DNA of 5,756 bases from CAZTGZ01 sp044339595 (GCA_044339595.1 JBIIVF010000145.1:1-5756); one strand, 5' to 3'. Positions 1-5,756 are shown, counted from the first letter of the stretch. Translations and numbers: made by a program. The notes: generated by a model from the sequence alone, not told the origin.

Positions 1-233
1 ATGTATTGATTATATTTATTCCCTTGCTTATTGAGGAAGATCGCTAAATTTTCTTTACAACCAGAGCAGCTGGGTTCTTTGATAAAAACAAGAATAGTTG
101 GTTTCTCGTTCAAATATATTTCAGAGGTATCATTGAAAATGTTACATACTTTGATTGTAGTACTTTCAATTTTAATTGGCTGTTGAATACTACACCCAAT
201 CACCAATAAAAGAAAAAAAGAAAATTTAATCAT
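1..233 (-). CDS. Thioredoxin-like lipoprotein, N-terminal part (runs off window)
   Basis: This gene starts at ATG 233-231 and leaves the window after 77 residues. A short hydrophobic leader ends in a lipobox, V11-I12-G13-C14, so the product should be a lipoprotein anchored through Cys14. A strand rich in Ile, Leu and Val (residues 45-51, PTILVFI) is followed by C56-S-G-C59 and then a helix-like stretch (KENLAIFLNK). That is the layout of a thioredoxin-fold active site. Known family role: envelope redoxins of this type reduce or shuffle disulfides. Inferred here: it acts on exported partners. The start overlaps the end of the upstream gene by 8 bases (TATGATTAA), which points to translational coupling. 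Cys30 is an additional cysteine of unknown role. The rest of the fold, including the cis-proline loop, lies outside the window, so the family call rests on the lipobox and the CxxC context only. Confidence 0.72.
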   Translation of the reverse strand, partial: MIKFSFFLLLVIGCSIQQPIKIESTTIKVCNIFNDTSEIYLNEKPTILVFIKEPSCSGCKENLAIFLNKQGNKYNQY

Positions 234-1443
234 ATTGAAATATCCATAAGGAAATGACCGGTTCTAATGACTTTTCTTTTTCAGTCTTTTTCTTATAGTA
301 CTCCTTGTAGGGCAAATCTTCTATATATGGAATGTCTATTTTCAATTGATAAATAAATTCACTAGAATAAACAGTTAACCCATTATGAGAAAGCAAAGGC
401 ATACCTCCAGAATATATATTTAATTCGGTATTGAAGGGAAGGGGTGTCTCTATTTGACCAGTTGAATCAACTACTTGCCAGATATCTGATTTTTTCGACA
501 AGCGGATTGTATACCTATTACTGAATTTCTTAGTAGAATCGTGGCTATACCATCTAATAAATAATTTATTTGAATCAATGAACTGTGCATGTTCAATGCG
601 TGATATGGATCGATAATTGGAATTATCTAATAAGCCCCAAAAAAGAGAAAGATCTCCACTCACATTTCGATTTATAGATTCACTCAAACTTTTTGATGGC
701 AGTACCCAATTTTTATCATAATCAAAAGTTGGAATTTGTAACGTGTCAATATCCCTAAAATTACTGTCAATAAAAATGAAATTCAATCCGTCAAATGTTG
801 GGAAAACAAAACTCTTACCACTATAAGAAATTAGCTTCTTAGGAAGATAATGTGTGTATTCAGGAAATGGTACATTTAAGAAAATACTGTCTATTTGATT
901 ACCACTGAAATCAAATTTTCGGAGCCCTGCTTTATGTCGACTATCATTTGGATGATAATTATAATAGAACCCTGTGATTAAATAATAATCAGATAAAAAT
1001 AGATATTCTGATCGACCGCATGAGAACGAACAAAATTCTTTTTTCTTAGATTTTGAAATGCATATAATACGATTTTGAATCAACGTATATAAGAAGTCAT
1101 CAGTTTCAACCAAGTCTTCTGGCGCCGTTACACCTTTTAAACTTTTTTGAAGTTTGTACTTTTCTTTGATTAAAGTTCTGCTTTTATGAATATATTCATA
1201 AAGATGGAACATGTCGCCTTTGATAAAAGCAATAAAAACTTTGTCATTTTCAGCCTTAATGAAAACATCCCTGGTAACATTACCGAACGTTATTGGAATT
1301 TCCTGAAAATTCAAAACCGAATCTAAATGAAATGTATTTTTCTGAGCAAAACCATACTCACCTACCAACAAAAGAAGGAAGACAATCAAAGTCTTCCTTC
1401 TTTGAATTAATAAAGCATTTTTTGAATTATCAATTTGAGGCAT
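226..1443 (-). CDS. Exported protein of unknown function, possible beta-propeller
   Basis: I do not recognise this family with certainty. The protein is about 405 residues. An N-terminal basic stretch (QRRK) is followed by a hydrophobic core and a plausible signal peptidase I site after GFAQ, so it should be exported. The mature part is rich in short beta-strand-like blocks with aromatic residues and polar turns, such as FVFPTFDGLNFIFIDS and KLFIRWYSHDS. This resembles the repeated-blade propeller-like proteins (for example DUF4221 or BF3164 types) common in Bacteroidota, but I could not define individual blades. Two starts are possible. TTG 1449-1447 overlaps the upstream gene by 20 bases, and ATG 1443-1441 overlaps it by 14. 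I chose the ATG because no ribosome binding site favours the TTG. The long pre-signal n-region of about 17 residues is slightly unusual. Its stop overlaps the lipoprotein start by 8 bases. Base composition is AT-rich like the rest of the cassette. Confidence 0.8.
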   Translation of the reverse strand: MPQIDNSKNALLIQRRKTLIVFLLLLVGEYGFAQKNTFHLDSVLNFQEIPITFGNVTRDVFIKAENDKVFIAFIKGDMFHLYEYIHKSRTLIKEKYKLQKSLKGVTAPEDLVETDDFLYTLIQNRIICISKSKKKEFCSFSCGRSEYLFLSDYYLITGFYYNYHPNDSRHKAGLRKFDFSGNQIDSIFLNVPFPEYTHYLPKKLISYSGKSFVFPTFDGLNFIFIDSNFRDIDTLQIPTFDYDKNWVLPSKSLSESINRNVSGDLSLFWGLLDNSNYRSISRIEHAQFIDSNKLFIRWYSHDSTKKFSNRYTIRLSKKSDIWQVVDSTGQIETPLPFNTELNIYSGGMPLLSHNGLTVYSSEFIYQLKIDIPYIEDLPYKEYYKKKTEKEKSLEPVISLWIFQYD

Positions 1444-1915
1444 GTTCAAATGTCATGTAAATTGTAGTATTTCCAGAAGCATTTGTATTCCAAGTAACCG
1501 AATATAGATAAGATATACCGTCAGGGGTTACAATTGTGCCACTATCGTTTCCATTTCCTTGTCCAGAAGAACTTTGCACATCAGCATTATTTAATAATGC
1601 TTGTGCTGCATTTATAGCCTCCAACGAGAATAGTTCTGAAAGTTGCGGTTGTTCTCCATTTCCTTGGCCATTATAAGCAATATTATTCGGACAGGAATTT
1701 GATCCAGAACCTTGACAGAATATACTAATCGTTCTTGTCTGAAGAACCGGTACACCTTCAATGTTAACGGTTTCATCTGTCACGTTTCTATAAACATTGC
1801 CATAAAGGCCACTTCCGTCCCCGTCTAATTTTGTCTTGTTAATTATCAACTTGTAAGCAGAACAATCGGCCGCAATGAAAGCCAATACGATTATTAATAT
1901 AACTTTTAATTTCAT
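1430..1915 (-). CDS. Small secreted protein with CX7C pair, unknown function
   Basis: The protein has 161 residues and starts at ATG 1915-1913. Its leader (MKLKVILIIVLAFIAADCSA) has a typical signal peptidase I site after Ala20. Cys18 is not a good lipobox because Asp17 precedes it. The mature part has two cysteines only, C67 and C75, in a Gly/Ser-rich loop (FCQGSGSNSC), then a Gly/Asn-rich middle and a C-terminal stretch with alternating beta-like residues (SYLYSVTWNTNASGNTTIYM). I do not recognise a named family. A degraded paralogue lies 17 bases upstream and shares the leader type, the CX7C pair and the C-terminal pattern. The gene overlaps the next one (propeller-like protein) by 14 or 20 bases, so the two are probably translated together. 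A single disulfide between C67 and C75 is a reasonable inference, and the CSGC lipoprotein two genes downstream could act on it. Confidence 0.8.
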   Translation of the reverse strand: MKLKVILIIVLAFIAADCSAYKLIINKTKLDGDGSGLYGNVYRNVTDETVNIEGVPVLQTRTISIFCQGSGSNSCPNNIAYNGQGNGEQPQLSELFSLEAINAAQALLNNADVQSSSGQGNGNDSGTIVTPDGISYLYSVTWNTNASGNTTIYMTFEHASN

Positions 1916-1932
1916 GATTTTATTGCATTAAT

Positions 1933-2419
1933 TTAAAATGGATTTGAAATATTTAATGAACTGTTTATGCTTCCGTCTGTATTAGTATACCATACATATG
2001 TAAACGTCCGATAGTAAGTTTGTCCGTTTGAAATATTAGTAAATTGGACGGTTTGGGAAATTGTGCCAGAACTAATCCCTGCTTCAATTTGACCATCACC
2101 ATTAACCAAAATATTTTCGGCTACAATTTTCTCAGCTGAAGTAAATTCAGTTCCGAAAACATCCAATTCGTATGTTGGATTTAGTATTGCGGAGCTATTC
2201 TAACGACACCTGTCGGAACCTGAGTTTTTGCAATAAACATCGGTGCGAACGTGAACCGGGATCCCGTCATTCCCAACTGAATAAACCTCTACAGATTCAA
2301 CCTTGTCATAACCAAATCTAATTTGATCTCGATGCTTTTTAATTCTTTCTGCTGATGCGTTAGTTACTAGAGATAATGCACAGAACTAGTAACAGACTGA
2401 TTTTGCTAATAATTTTCAT
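1933..2419 (-). pseudogene. Broken paralogue of the small CX7C secreted protein
   Basis: Translation from ATG 2419-2417 gives a signal-peptide start (MKIISKISLLLVL) but stops at TAA 2362-2360. One base out of phase, between about 2385 and 2362, the frame continues as ALSLVTNASA followed by ERIKK, which completes a normal signal peptide with an ASA cleavage site. That second frame runs on through GIPVHVRTDVYCKNSGSDRC, meets a TAG at 2202-2200, and then reads open to TAA 1935-1933. The segment matches the intact neighbour at several points: GIPV..RT.VYC against GVPV..RT.SIFC, the same CX7C spacing, and similar C-termini. Removing one base gives 486 bases, exactly the length of the intact gene. 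So there are two lesions, one frameshift and one nonsense codon. Sequencing error could explain one but is less likely to explain both. The part after the TAG has no ATG of its own, only a TTG at 2166. Confidence 0.75.
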
Positions 2420-2651
2420 TTCTTTCGTAATTAAATTTTTCAACCATTTTCAGTAGGTTAATTCACTGGGCTTAACTTCTTGTGCAGGCCGGGTGCTGAG
2501 TTGCCATATTTCACCTTATAGATCATTTGAATAGTGACAGATTAGAACGATTATAAATTTGTTTCGTCTATATTTTTTTGACCCTGTTGGTTCTTTCTGT
2601 CCTTATAAACTCATCAAAATCTTAGGGTATCTTTCTTCAAATAAACACCTG
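2420..2651. other. Intergenic stretch with no supported gene
   Basis: I see no credible gene on either strand. Frames are short, interrupted and lack recognisable motifs. Upstream of the broken secreted-protein gene I looked for the Bacteroidota promoter pair (TTG then TAnnTTTG) on the minus strand and found no convincing match. A short GC-rich patch near 2482-2500 stands out against AT-rich surroundings, but it does not form a clean hairpin. The stretch lies between the AT-rich cassette and the T9SS tail remnant and is probably decayed sequence. Confidence 0.5.
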
Positions 2652-2837
2652 CTAGTAGTTTTACAAAACTATTTGGTCAAAATAGTCAAAAAAGTGGAAT
2701 CGATACCTACCCGGCTCAAACCCGGTCAAAATGAGATCACTGTCAATACTTTAGGCTTCGCCAATGGGACGTATTTCATTACCCTGCATGGAGCCGAGGG
2801 CAAATGGGTGAAGAAGTTGATGATTTTGAAAAATTGA
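2652..2837 (+). pseudogene. Remnant of a T9SS C-terminal sorting domain (Por secretion tail)
   Basis: The open frame ends at TGA 2835-2837. Its last 45 or so residues follow the type A Por secretion tail pattern: a Leu-x-x-Gly-x-Asn turn (LKPGQNEITV), a hydrophobic strand, an NGTYFITL segment equivalent to the usual G-[IMT]-Y-hydrophobic block, then a Gly/Lys turn and a final Lys-rich strand ending KKLMILKN. The preceding VKIVKKVE resembles the usual Gly-Lys-x-Val strand, so the tail may reach back to about 2652. Known role: this domain directs cargo through the type IX system and stays attached to a large N-terminal passenger. Here no passenger is present. In-frame upstream sequence is low-complexity, has no signal peptide, and meets a TGA at 2535-2537. 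A nominal TTG start at 2559 exists but a free-standing tail would have no known function, so I call it a 5'-truncated remnant. Confidence 0.68.
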
Positions 2838-2880
2838 AACACAAAATGAAAAGCATAAAAAATTGGTAGAAGGTAAAATC

Positions 2881-3225
2881 TCAATTCCGCCACATCGCCC
2901 ATAGCTTTCTCTCTTGCAAGTAGCCCGGATTTTTCTCAAACTTGTAAGCTTCCTTTTCAAAACTGATAGACATATACGCATCGTGGTGCGATTTGCCATT
3001 GATTCTGTGATAGAAGTATTCAGAAAGATAGATGATATGAAAGGGAAGGATACCCAATTCGATTTGTTGTTTTAGATGAATTTGTTCGTGATGGATGATC
3101 ACCGGGGTGCAGAATTTAAGATCACGGATGATCACGAACGGCCACACTGCCGCTGCTGAATATTGGCGATGAATGAGCCATCTTAACCAAACCGGAAGCA
3201 CAATTACCTTACACCATCCGTTCAT
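2881..3225 (-). CDS. Small HExxH metallopeptidase-like protein
   Basis: The protein has 114 residues and starts at ATG 3225-3223, whose ATGA overlaps the TGA of the upstream pnuC gene. A longer open frame upstream exists only as antiphase sequence inside pnuC, so it is not used. The motif H46-E47-Q-I-H50 is a zinc-binding HExxH signature, followed by LKQQIE. A hydrophobic, aromatic segment (about 57-72, LGILPFHIIYLSEYFY) comes next, then SFEKEAY at 89-95, whose glutamates E90 or E92 could supply a third metal ligand. This combination (HE.IHL.QQ.E, hydrophobic stretch, SFE.EAY, then YL..R..W) recalls short uncharacterised proteins that I know from Bacteroidota genomes. Activity is not established; such a small size would make it a minimal or membrane-associated peptidase. 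It is the last gene of the operon, and its stop lies 43 bases from the oppositely oriented T9SS tail remnant. Confidence 0.78.
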   Translation of the reverse strand: MNGWCKVIVLPVWLRWLIHRQYSAAAVWPFVIIRDLKFCTPVIIHHEQIHLKQQIELGILPFHIIYLSEYFYHRINGKSHHDAYMSISFEKEAYKFEKNPGYLQERKLWAMWRN

Positions 3226-3791
3226 GTCGTTTCCATTTTCATACGGCGATTCCATTGAATGAATCCACCGATGCAAAGCAAGGCAAAAAAGACCATTTGT
3301 GCGGCCAATATGTTGAGGTCTTTGAGGTAATAGAGTCGTGCAGATGCAAGATTCAAGACAAACCACCACACCCAGGCAGATCGTATTTTACGGGCTTCCA
3401 TATAGGTCGCCACAAAGCTGAAAGCCGTGGTGAAGGCATCAAAATAGGGATAGGATGCATCGGTATAGCGACTAAAAAAGGCACCCAACATGAGCGTGCC
3501 CGCTGCGCCAATCAGGATGGCTTTAAGGGTTTTTAGAAAGTTCCATTCGTGGATTTTGATCGGCAGGAGATCGGTGATTTTCCATCGATGAAACGAATAC
3601 ACGGCGATACCTACATAATACAGATACAATATGGCTTCGGCATACAGTTTTCCATCGATAAACAACGCGATGCTGAACAAAGAGGCCAATCCGCCCCAGA
3701 TCCATGCCATGCGCATTTCCCGCATGAGCATCAGCAAGAACAGCACGTTCATGGCCGTAACCGCAATTTCAATGATGGTTTGCCAGCTCAT
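3222..3791 (-). CDS. pnuC: PnuC-family nicotinamide riboside-type transporter
   Basis: This 189-residue inner-membrane protein fits the usual PnuC length. It is almost entirely hydrophobic, with about seven likely membrane segments. Family features visible are the N-terminal Asn followed by a Leu-rich helix and a short charged loop into Trp (N15..MREMRMAWIWG, residues 24-33), and the C-terminal half D118AFTTAFSFVATYMEARK, then W140-V-W-W with N147 and a Tyr-rich end (YYLKDL). PnuC proteins let vitamin B3 ribosides diffuse in and are driven by a cytoplasmic kinase that traps them; that kinase is not in this window. Relatives carry thiamine (PnuT) and are usually beside a TPP riboswitch or thiamine genes, none of which are seen here, so nicotinamide riboside is the better guess. 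The start ATG 3791-3789 overlaps the stop of the flavoprotein gene by four bases (ATGA), and its own stop overlaps the next start the same way. Confidence 0.88.
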   Translation of the reverse strand: MSWQTIIEIAVTAMNVLFLLMLMREMRMAWIWGGLASLFSIALFIDGKLYAEAILYLYYVGIAVYSFHRWKITDLLPIKIHEWNFLKTLKAILIGAAGTLMLGAFFSRYTDASYPYFDAFTTAFSFVATYMEARKIRSAWVWWFVLNLASARLYYLKDLNILAAQMVFFALLCIGGFIQWNRRMKMETT

Positions 3792-5008
3792 GCGTATTCA
3801 ACGGCCATTCCCTGGGCAGCTAGAAAGGCTGTAGTCCAGGCATTTTGAAAGTTAAATCCACCGGTGATGGCATCTACATTGATGACTTCGCCGGCAAAAT
3901 AGAGTCCGGGGTGCAATTTACTTTGCATGTTGCTGAATTGTATTTCATTCAGGGCAACCCCTCCTGCGGTCACAAATTCATCTTTAAAGGTGCTTTTACC
4001 GTTCACCTGAAATCTTTGATGGGTGAGGTTTTCCGCCATTTCACGGTAATCGTTCTCCTGCAGGTGTTTCCATTTGCAGCCGGGCAATAGCGCAAAATCA
4101 GCACATAGCCTTTGCCATAGTCTTTTGGGCAGAAGGCCCGGAGCGAGGGTATCTACCTGTTTTTCGCGGTTTTCACTGCCAAACTTTTTAAGTAGGAACC
4201 GTACATTTTCCGTGGGCTCCGCAAACCAATTGAGGGTGAGCTCAAATTTGTATTGCAAGTCTGCCAGTTCACGTGCACCCCAGGCAGAAAGCTTGAGTAT
4301 GGCCGGTCCACTGAGCCCCCAATGGGTAATCAACAGCGGCCCTTCTGAACTTAAATTTGCTTTTTCTATGCGGAGGCTCACTTTGTTTACGGAAATCCCC
4401 TGCAGTGCCTTTAGCCAAATTGAATCGATGTTAAAGGTGAACAAACTGGGCACCGGAGGAACTATGGTGTGCCCGAGACGAGCCAACATATCCCAGATTT
4501 GTTTGTTGCTGCCACAGGCCAGTAAAATTTGGTCGAATGCATAGGTGTCAACGGTAGTCGTAAGGGTCCATCGGTCACCTTGTTTTTGCAAGTCTTTCAA
4601 GCCTTCCTTTTTACGAACCGAAATCCCTGCCTTCCGGGTGAGGTACAAAAAGCAATCGATGATGGTTTGGGAGGAGTCGCTTTGAGGGAAAATACGACCA
4701 TCCGATTCAGTTTTTAATCTCACCCCCTCTTTTTCGAGCCATGCGGTCATTTCTGCCGGTCCGAATTTGTGAAACGGCCCCAGCAATTCCTTTTCCCCAC
4801 GGGGATAATGCTTGACCAGTTCTTTCGGTTCATAACAGGCATGCGTAACATTGCATCGTCCGCCACCACTGATTTTTACCTTTTGAAGTACCTCACCGGA
4901 TTGTTCAAAAATGACCATTCGGGCATTCGGCAGCAGTTTGGCGAGCTGAATAGCGGCAAAAAAACCGGCGGCACCTCCCCCTATAATGGCTATTTCAGGA
5001 TTATGCAT
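3788..5008 (-). CDS. HI0933/YhiN-family FAD-dependent oxidoreductase (BaiN/RdsA type)
   Basis: The 406-residue protein is full length for this family. It opens with the Rossmann dinucleotide-binding motif (IIGGGAAG, about 8-15), with Glu35 at the end of the second strand to contact the FAD ribose. The family hallmark KISGGGRCNVTH follows at 45-56, then GRIFPQSDSSQ at 104-114, the inserted-domain motif THWGLSGPAILKLS at 228-241, FVTAGGV at about 345-351, and the C-terminal FAD motif GLYFAGEVINVDAITGGFNF at about 368-387. The family is a soluble flavoprotein of mostly unassigned physiological role; the E. coli homologue is YhiN, and a gut clostridial relative (BaiN) reduces bile acid intermediates. 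The loop after LLACG (161-165) is shorter than in YhiN-like members. It is the first gene of the three-gene minus-strand operon and reads away from the M28 peptidase gene, 44 bases apart. Confidence 0.93.
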   Translation of the reverse strand: MHNPEIAIIGGGAAGFFAAIQLAKLLPNARMVIFEQSGEVLQKVKISGGGRCNVTHACYEPKELVKHYPRGEKELLGPFHKFGPAEMTAWLEKEGVRLKTESDGRIFPQSDSSQTIIDCFLYLTRKAGISVRKKEGLKDLQKQGDRWTLTTTVDTYAFDQILLACGSNKQIWDMLARLGHTIVPPVPSLFTFNIDSIWLKALQGISVNKVSLRIEKANLSSEGPLLITHWGLSGPAILKLSAWGARELADLQYKFELTLNWFAEPTENVRFLLKKFGSENREKQVDTLAPGLLPKRLWQRLCADFALLPGCKWKHLQENDYREMAENLTHQRFQVNGKSTFKDEFVTAGGVALNEIQFSNMQSKLHPGLYFAGEVINVDAITGGFNFQNAWTTAFLAAQGMAVEYA

Positions 5009-5039
5009 GAAAATTGAGCGAAGTGTGCGTTCATTTTTT

Positions 5040-5047
5040 TAGGTTTG
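5040..5047 (+). promoter_or_regulatory. Possible Bacteroidota -7 box (TAGGTTTG) for the M28 gene
   Basis: TAGGTTTG matches the Bacteroidota -7 consensus TAnnTTTG. A TTG at 5014-5016, 23 bases upstream, would fit the looser -33 element. The box ends only five bases before the ATG at 5053, so a transcript from it would have almost no leader. Short AT-rich motifs occur by chance, so this is tentative. Confidence 0.3.
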
Positions 5048-5052
5048 AAGGG

Positions 5053-5756
5053 ATGAAGTATAAAGGCAAAATTATCATTTCTGTGGCGGTAATGCTTATT
5101 TTTTGTAAGTCGGTATTGGCACAAAACCGAAACTTTGCTCAGGGAGTGATAGACACCCTCAGCAGCCCGGAATTCTTTGGAAGGGGATATTTGAAAGACG
5201 GCGATCAAAAGGCAGCAGCCTATATTCAGAAGGCATTTAAGTCCTTTGGCATGAAACCCCTCTCCCCCGATTATTATCATGCTTTTAGTCTGAATGTGAA
5301 TACCTTTCCTGTGGAACCGATGGTTAAATCCGGTACTAAATCTTTGCAGGCGGGGGTTGATTTTATCCCATTTCCCGGATCCGCTTCCATCGATCAATCG
5401 TTTAAAAAAGTGGTTTGGGTGGATGAAGCTTATTTGTCGTCTGAAAGAAAGTTCCGTCGTCTGTTGCGAGGCAAACCGGCAAAAGCAGTGATCATTTTAG
5501 ACACGCTATCGGCCGGAAGCACTATGAAGGAAAGGAGGGATGCCGTCCGGAAGAAATTTGCCGGTCCGTGCTTGGTGGAGGTCGTACCCAAGCTCACCTG
5601 GAGTGTGAGCATGACGGTATCGGGCCCGAAGGGAGTGCAGGTGTTACCGGGCAGGTTGAACAAGGGTGAAATGCTGCAAATTTCCATTCAAAATGAATTT
5701 AAAAGGGATTATGTATCAAGGAATGTAGCGGCTTTTATTCCCGGGACCTTGCATCC
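5053..5756 (+). CDS. Secreted M28-family metallopeptidase, N-terminal part (runs off window)
   Basis: The gene starts at ATG 5053-5055 and stays open for 234 codons to the window edge. A lysine-rich start, a hydrophobic core (IIISVAVMLIF) and a cleavage site after VLAQ form a signal peptide. The mature part opens with DTLSSPEFFGRGYLKDGDQKA and then AAYIQKAFKSFGMKPL, the usual lead-in of exported M28 aminopeptidase-like proteins in Bacteroidota. Residues near the end, SRNVAAFIPGT, match the strand that in this family leads directly into the zinc-binding HxDH region. That region would begin just past the edge, so no metal ligand can be checked. The region between (about 75-220) would correspond to a PA-like inserted domain. 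The only upstream purine-rich stretch is GAAGGG just before the ATG. It is divergent from the flavoprotein operon, and its GC content matches the right half of the window. Confidence 0.82.
   Translation, partial: MKYKGKIIISVAVMLIFCKSVLAQNRNFAQGVIDTLSSPEFFGRGYLKDGDQKAAAYIQKAFKSFGMKPLSPDYYHAFSLNVNTFPVEPMVKSGTKSLQAGVDFIPFPGSASIDQSFKKVVWVDEAYLSSERKFRRLLRGKPAKAVIILDTLSAGSTMKERRDAVRKKFAGPCLVEVVPKLTWSVSMTVSGPKGVQVLPGRLNKGEMLQISIQNEFKRDYVSRNVAAFIPGTLH
5067..5074 (-). promoter_or_regulatory. Possible -7 box (TAATTTTG) for the flavoprotein operon
   Basis: On the minus strand this octamer fits TAnnTTTG and sits about 58 bases upstream of the flavoprotein ATG at 5008, inside the first codons of the M28 gene. 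I found no TTG at the expected -33 distance, so support is weak. Confidence 0.2.

Noticed and set aside
1861..1868. Cys18 of the small secreted protein as a lipobox cysteine
   Set aside because: The preceding residue is Asp17, which does not fit the Gly/Ala/Ser needed before a lipid-modified cysteine. A signal peptidase I site after Ala20 fits better.
2478..2500. GC-rich patch considered as a terminator or small structured element
   Set aside because: Pairing is short and interrupted, and no T-run follows on either strand.
2838..2880. Convergent gap examined for a bidirectional terminator
   Set aside because: The sequence is A-rich but I found no inverted repeat able to form a stem.
2751..2999. 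Minus-strand frame of 82 codons spanning the operon end and the T9SS tail remnant
   Set aside because: It crosses the end of the HEQIH gene in another phase and runs antisense to the sorting-tail remnant. No motif supports it.
3226..3369. Upstream extension of the HEQIH gene into pnuC
   Set aside because: The extra residues are out-of-phase pnuC sequence with no family similarity, and the ATGA overlap at 3225-3222 gives a natural start.
3255..3848. Several short plus-strand frames opposite pnuC
   Set aside because: They are antisense to a clear membrane transporter gene and show no independent signal.
4074..4544. Open plus-strand frame of 156 codons opposite the flavoprotein gene
   Set aside because: It lies wholly antisense to a strongly recognised HI0933-family gene and has no motif or export signal of its own.
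4990..5397. Minus-strand frame of 135 codons across the divergent gap
   Set aside because: It is antisense to the signal peptide and first domain of the M28 gene and overlaps the flavoprotein start. Its composition is what antisense reading would give.
5430..5687. Minus-strand frame of 85 codons within the M28 gene
   Set aside because: The plus-strand M28 frame is continuous through it and carries recognisable family sequence.

Overview
The window looks like a chromosomal piece of a Bacteroidota bacterium. The evidence is a C-terminal Por/T9SS-type sorting tail remnant (found only in this phylum), a Bacteroidota-style M28 peptidase leader, a TAnnTTTG-type -7 box, the lack of strong Shine-Dalgarno sites, and a small HExxH protein of a type I associate with this phylum.

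The left part (1 to about 2450, minus strand) is AT-rich, roughly 30% GC in the lines I counted. It holds a compact cassette of exported proteins, read right to left: a broken small secreted protein (2419-1933), its intact tandem paralogue (1915-1430), a large exported protein of unknown function with a possible beta-propeller fold (1443-226), and the start of a lipoprotein with a thioredoxin-like CSGC motif (233-1, cut by the window edge). The last three genes overlap at their junctions, so they are probably co-translated. Both small proteins share a Cys-X7-Cys pair. The redox-type lipoprotein in the same unit suggests, as inference only, an envelope system that handles disulfide-containing secreted proteins.

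The middle (about 2420-2880) has no intact gene. It holds the C-terminal remnant of a T9SS cargo protein on the plus strand (about 2652-2837). This decayed strip separates two regions of clearly different base composition and looks like a recombination scar.

The right part (2881-5756, about 47% GC in sampled lines) is ordinary housekeeping DNA. A minus-strand operon encodes a HI0933/YhiN-family flavoprotein (5008-3788), a PnuC-family nicotinamide riboside-type transporter (3791-3222) and a 114-residue HEQIH metallopeptidase-like protein (3225-2881). Both junctions are ATGA overlaps. Across a 44-bp gap, a divergent plus-strand gene begins at 5053: the N-terminal 234 residues of a secreted M28-family metallopeptidase, cut by the window edge before its catalytic domain.

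No RNA genes, CRISPR arrays, insertion sequences or convincing terminators were seen.
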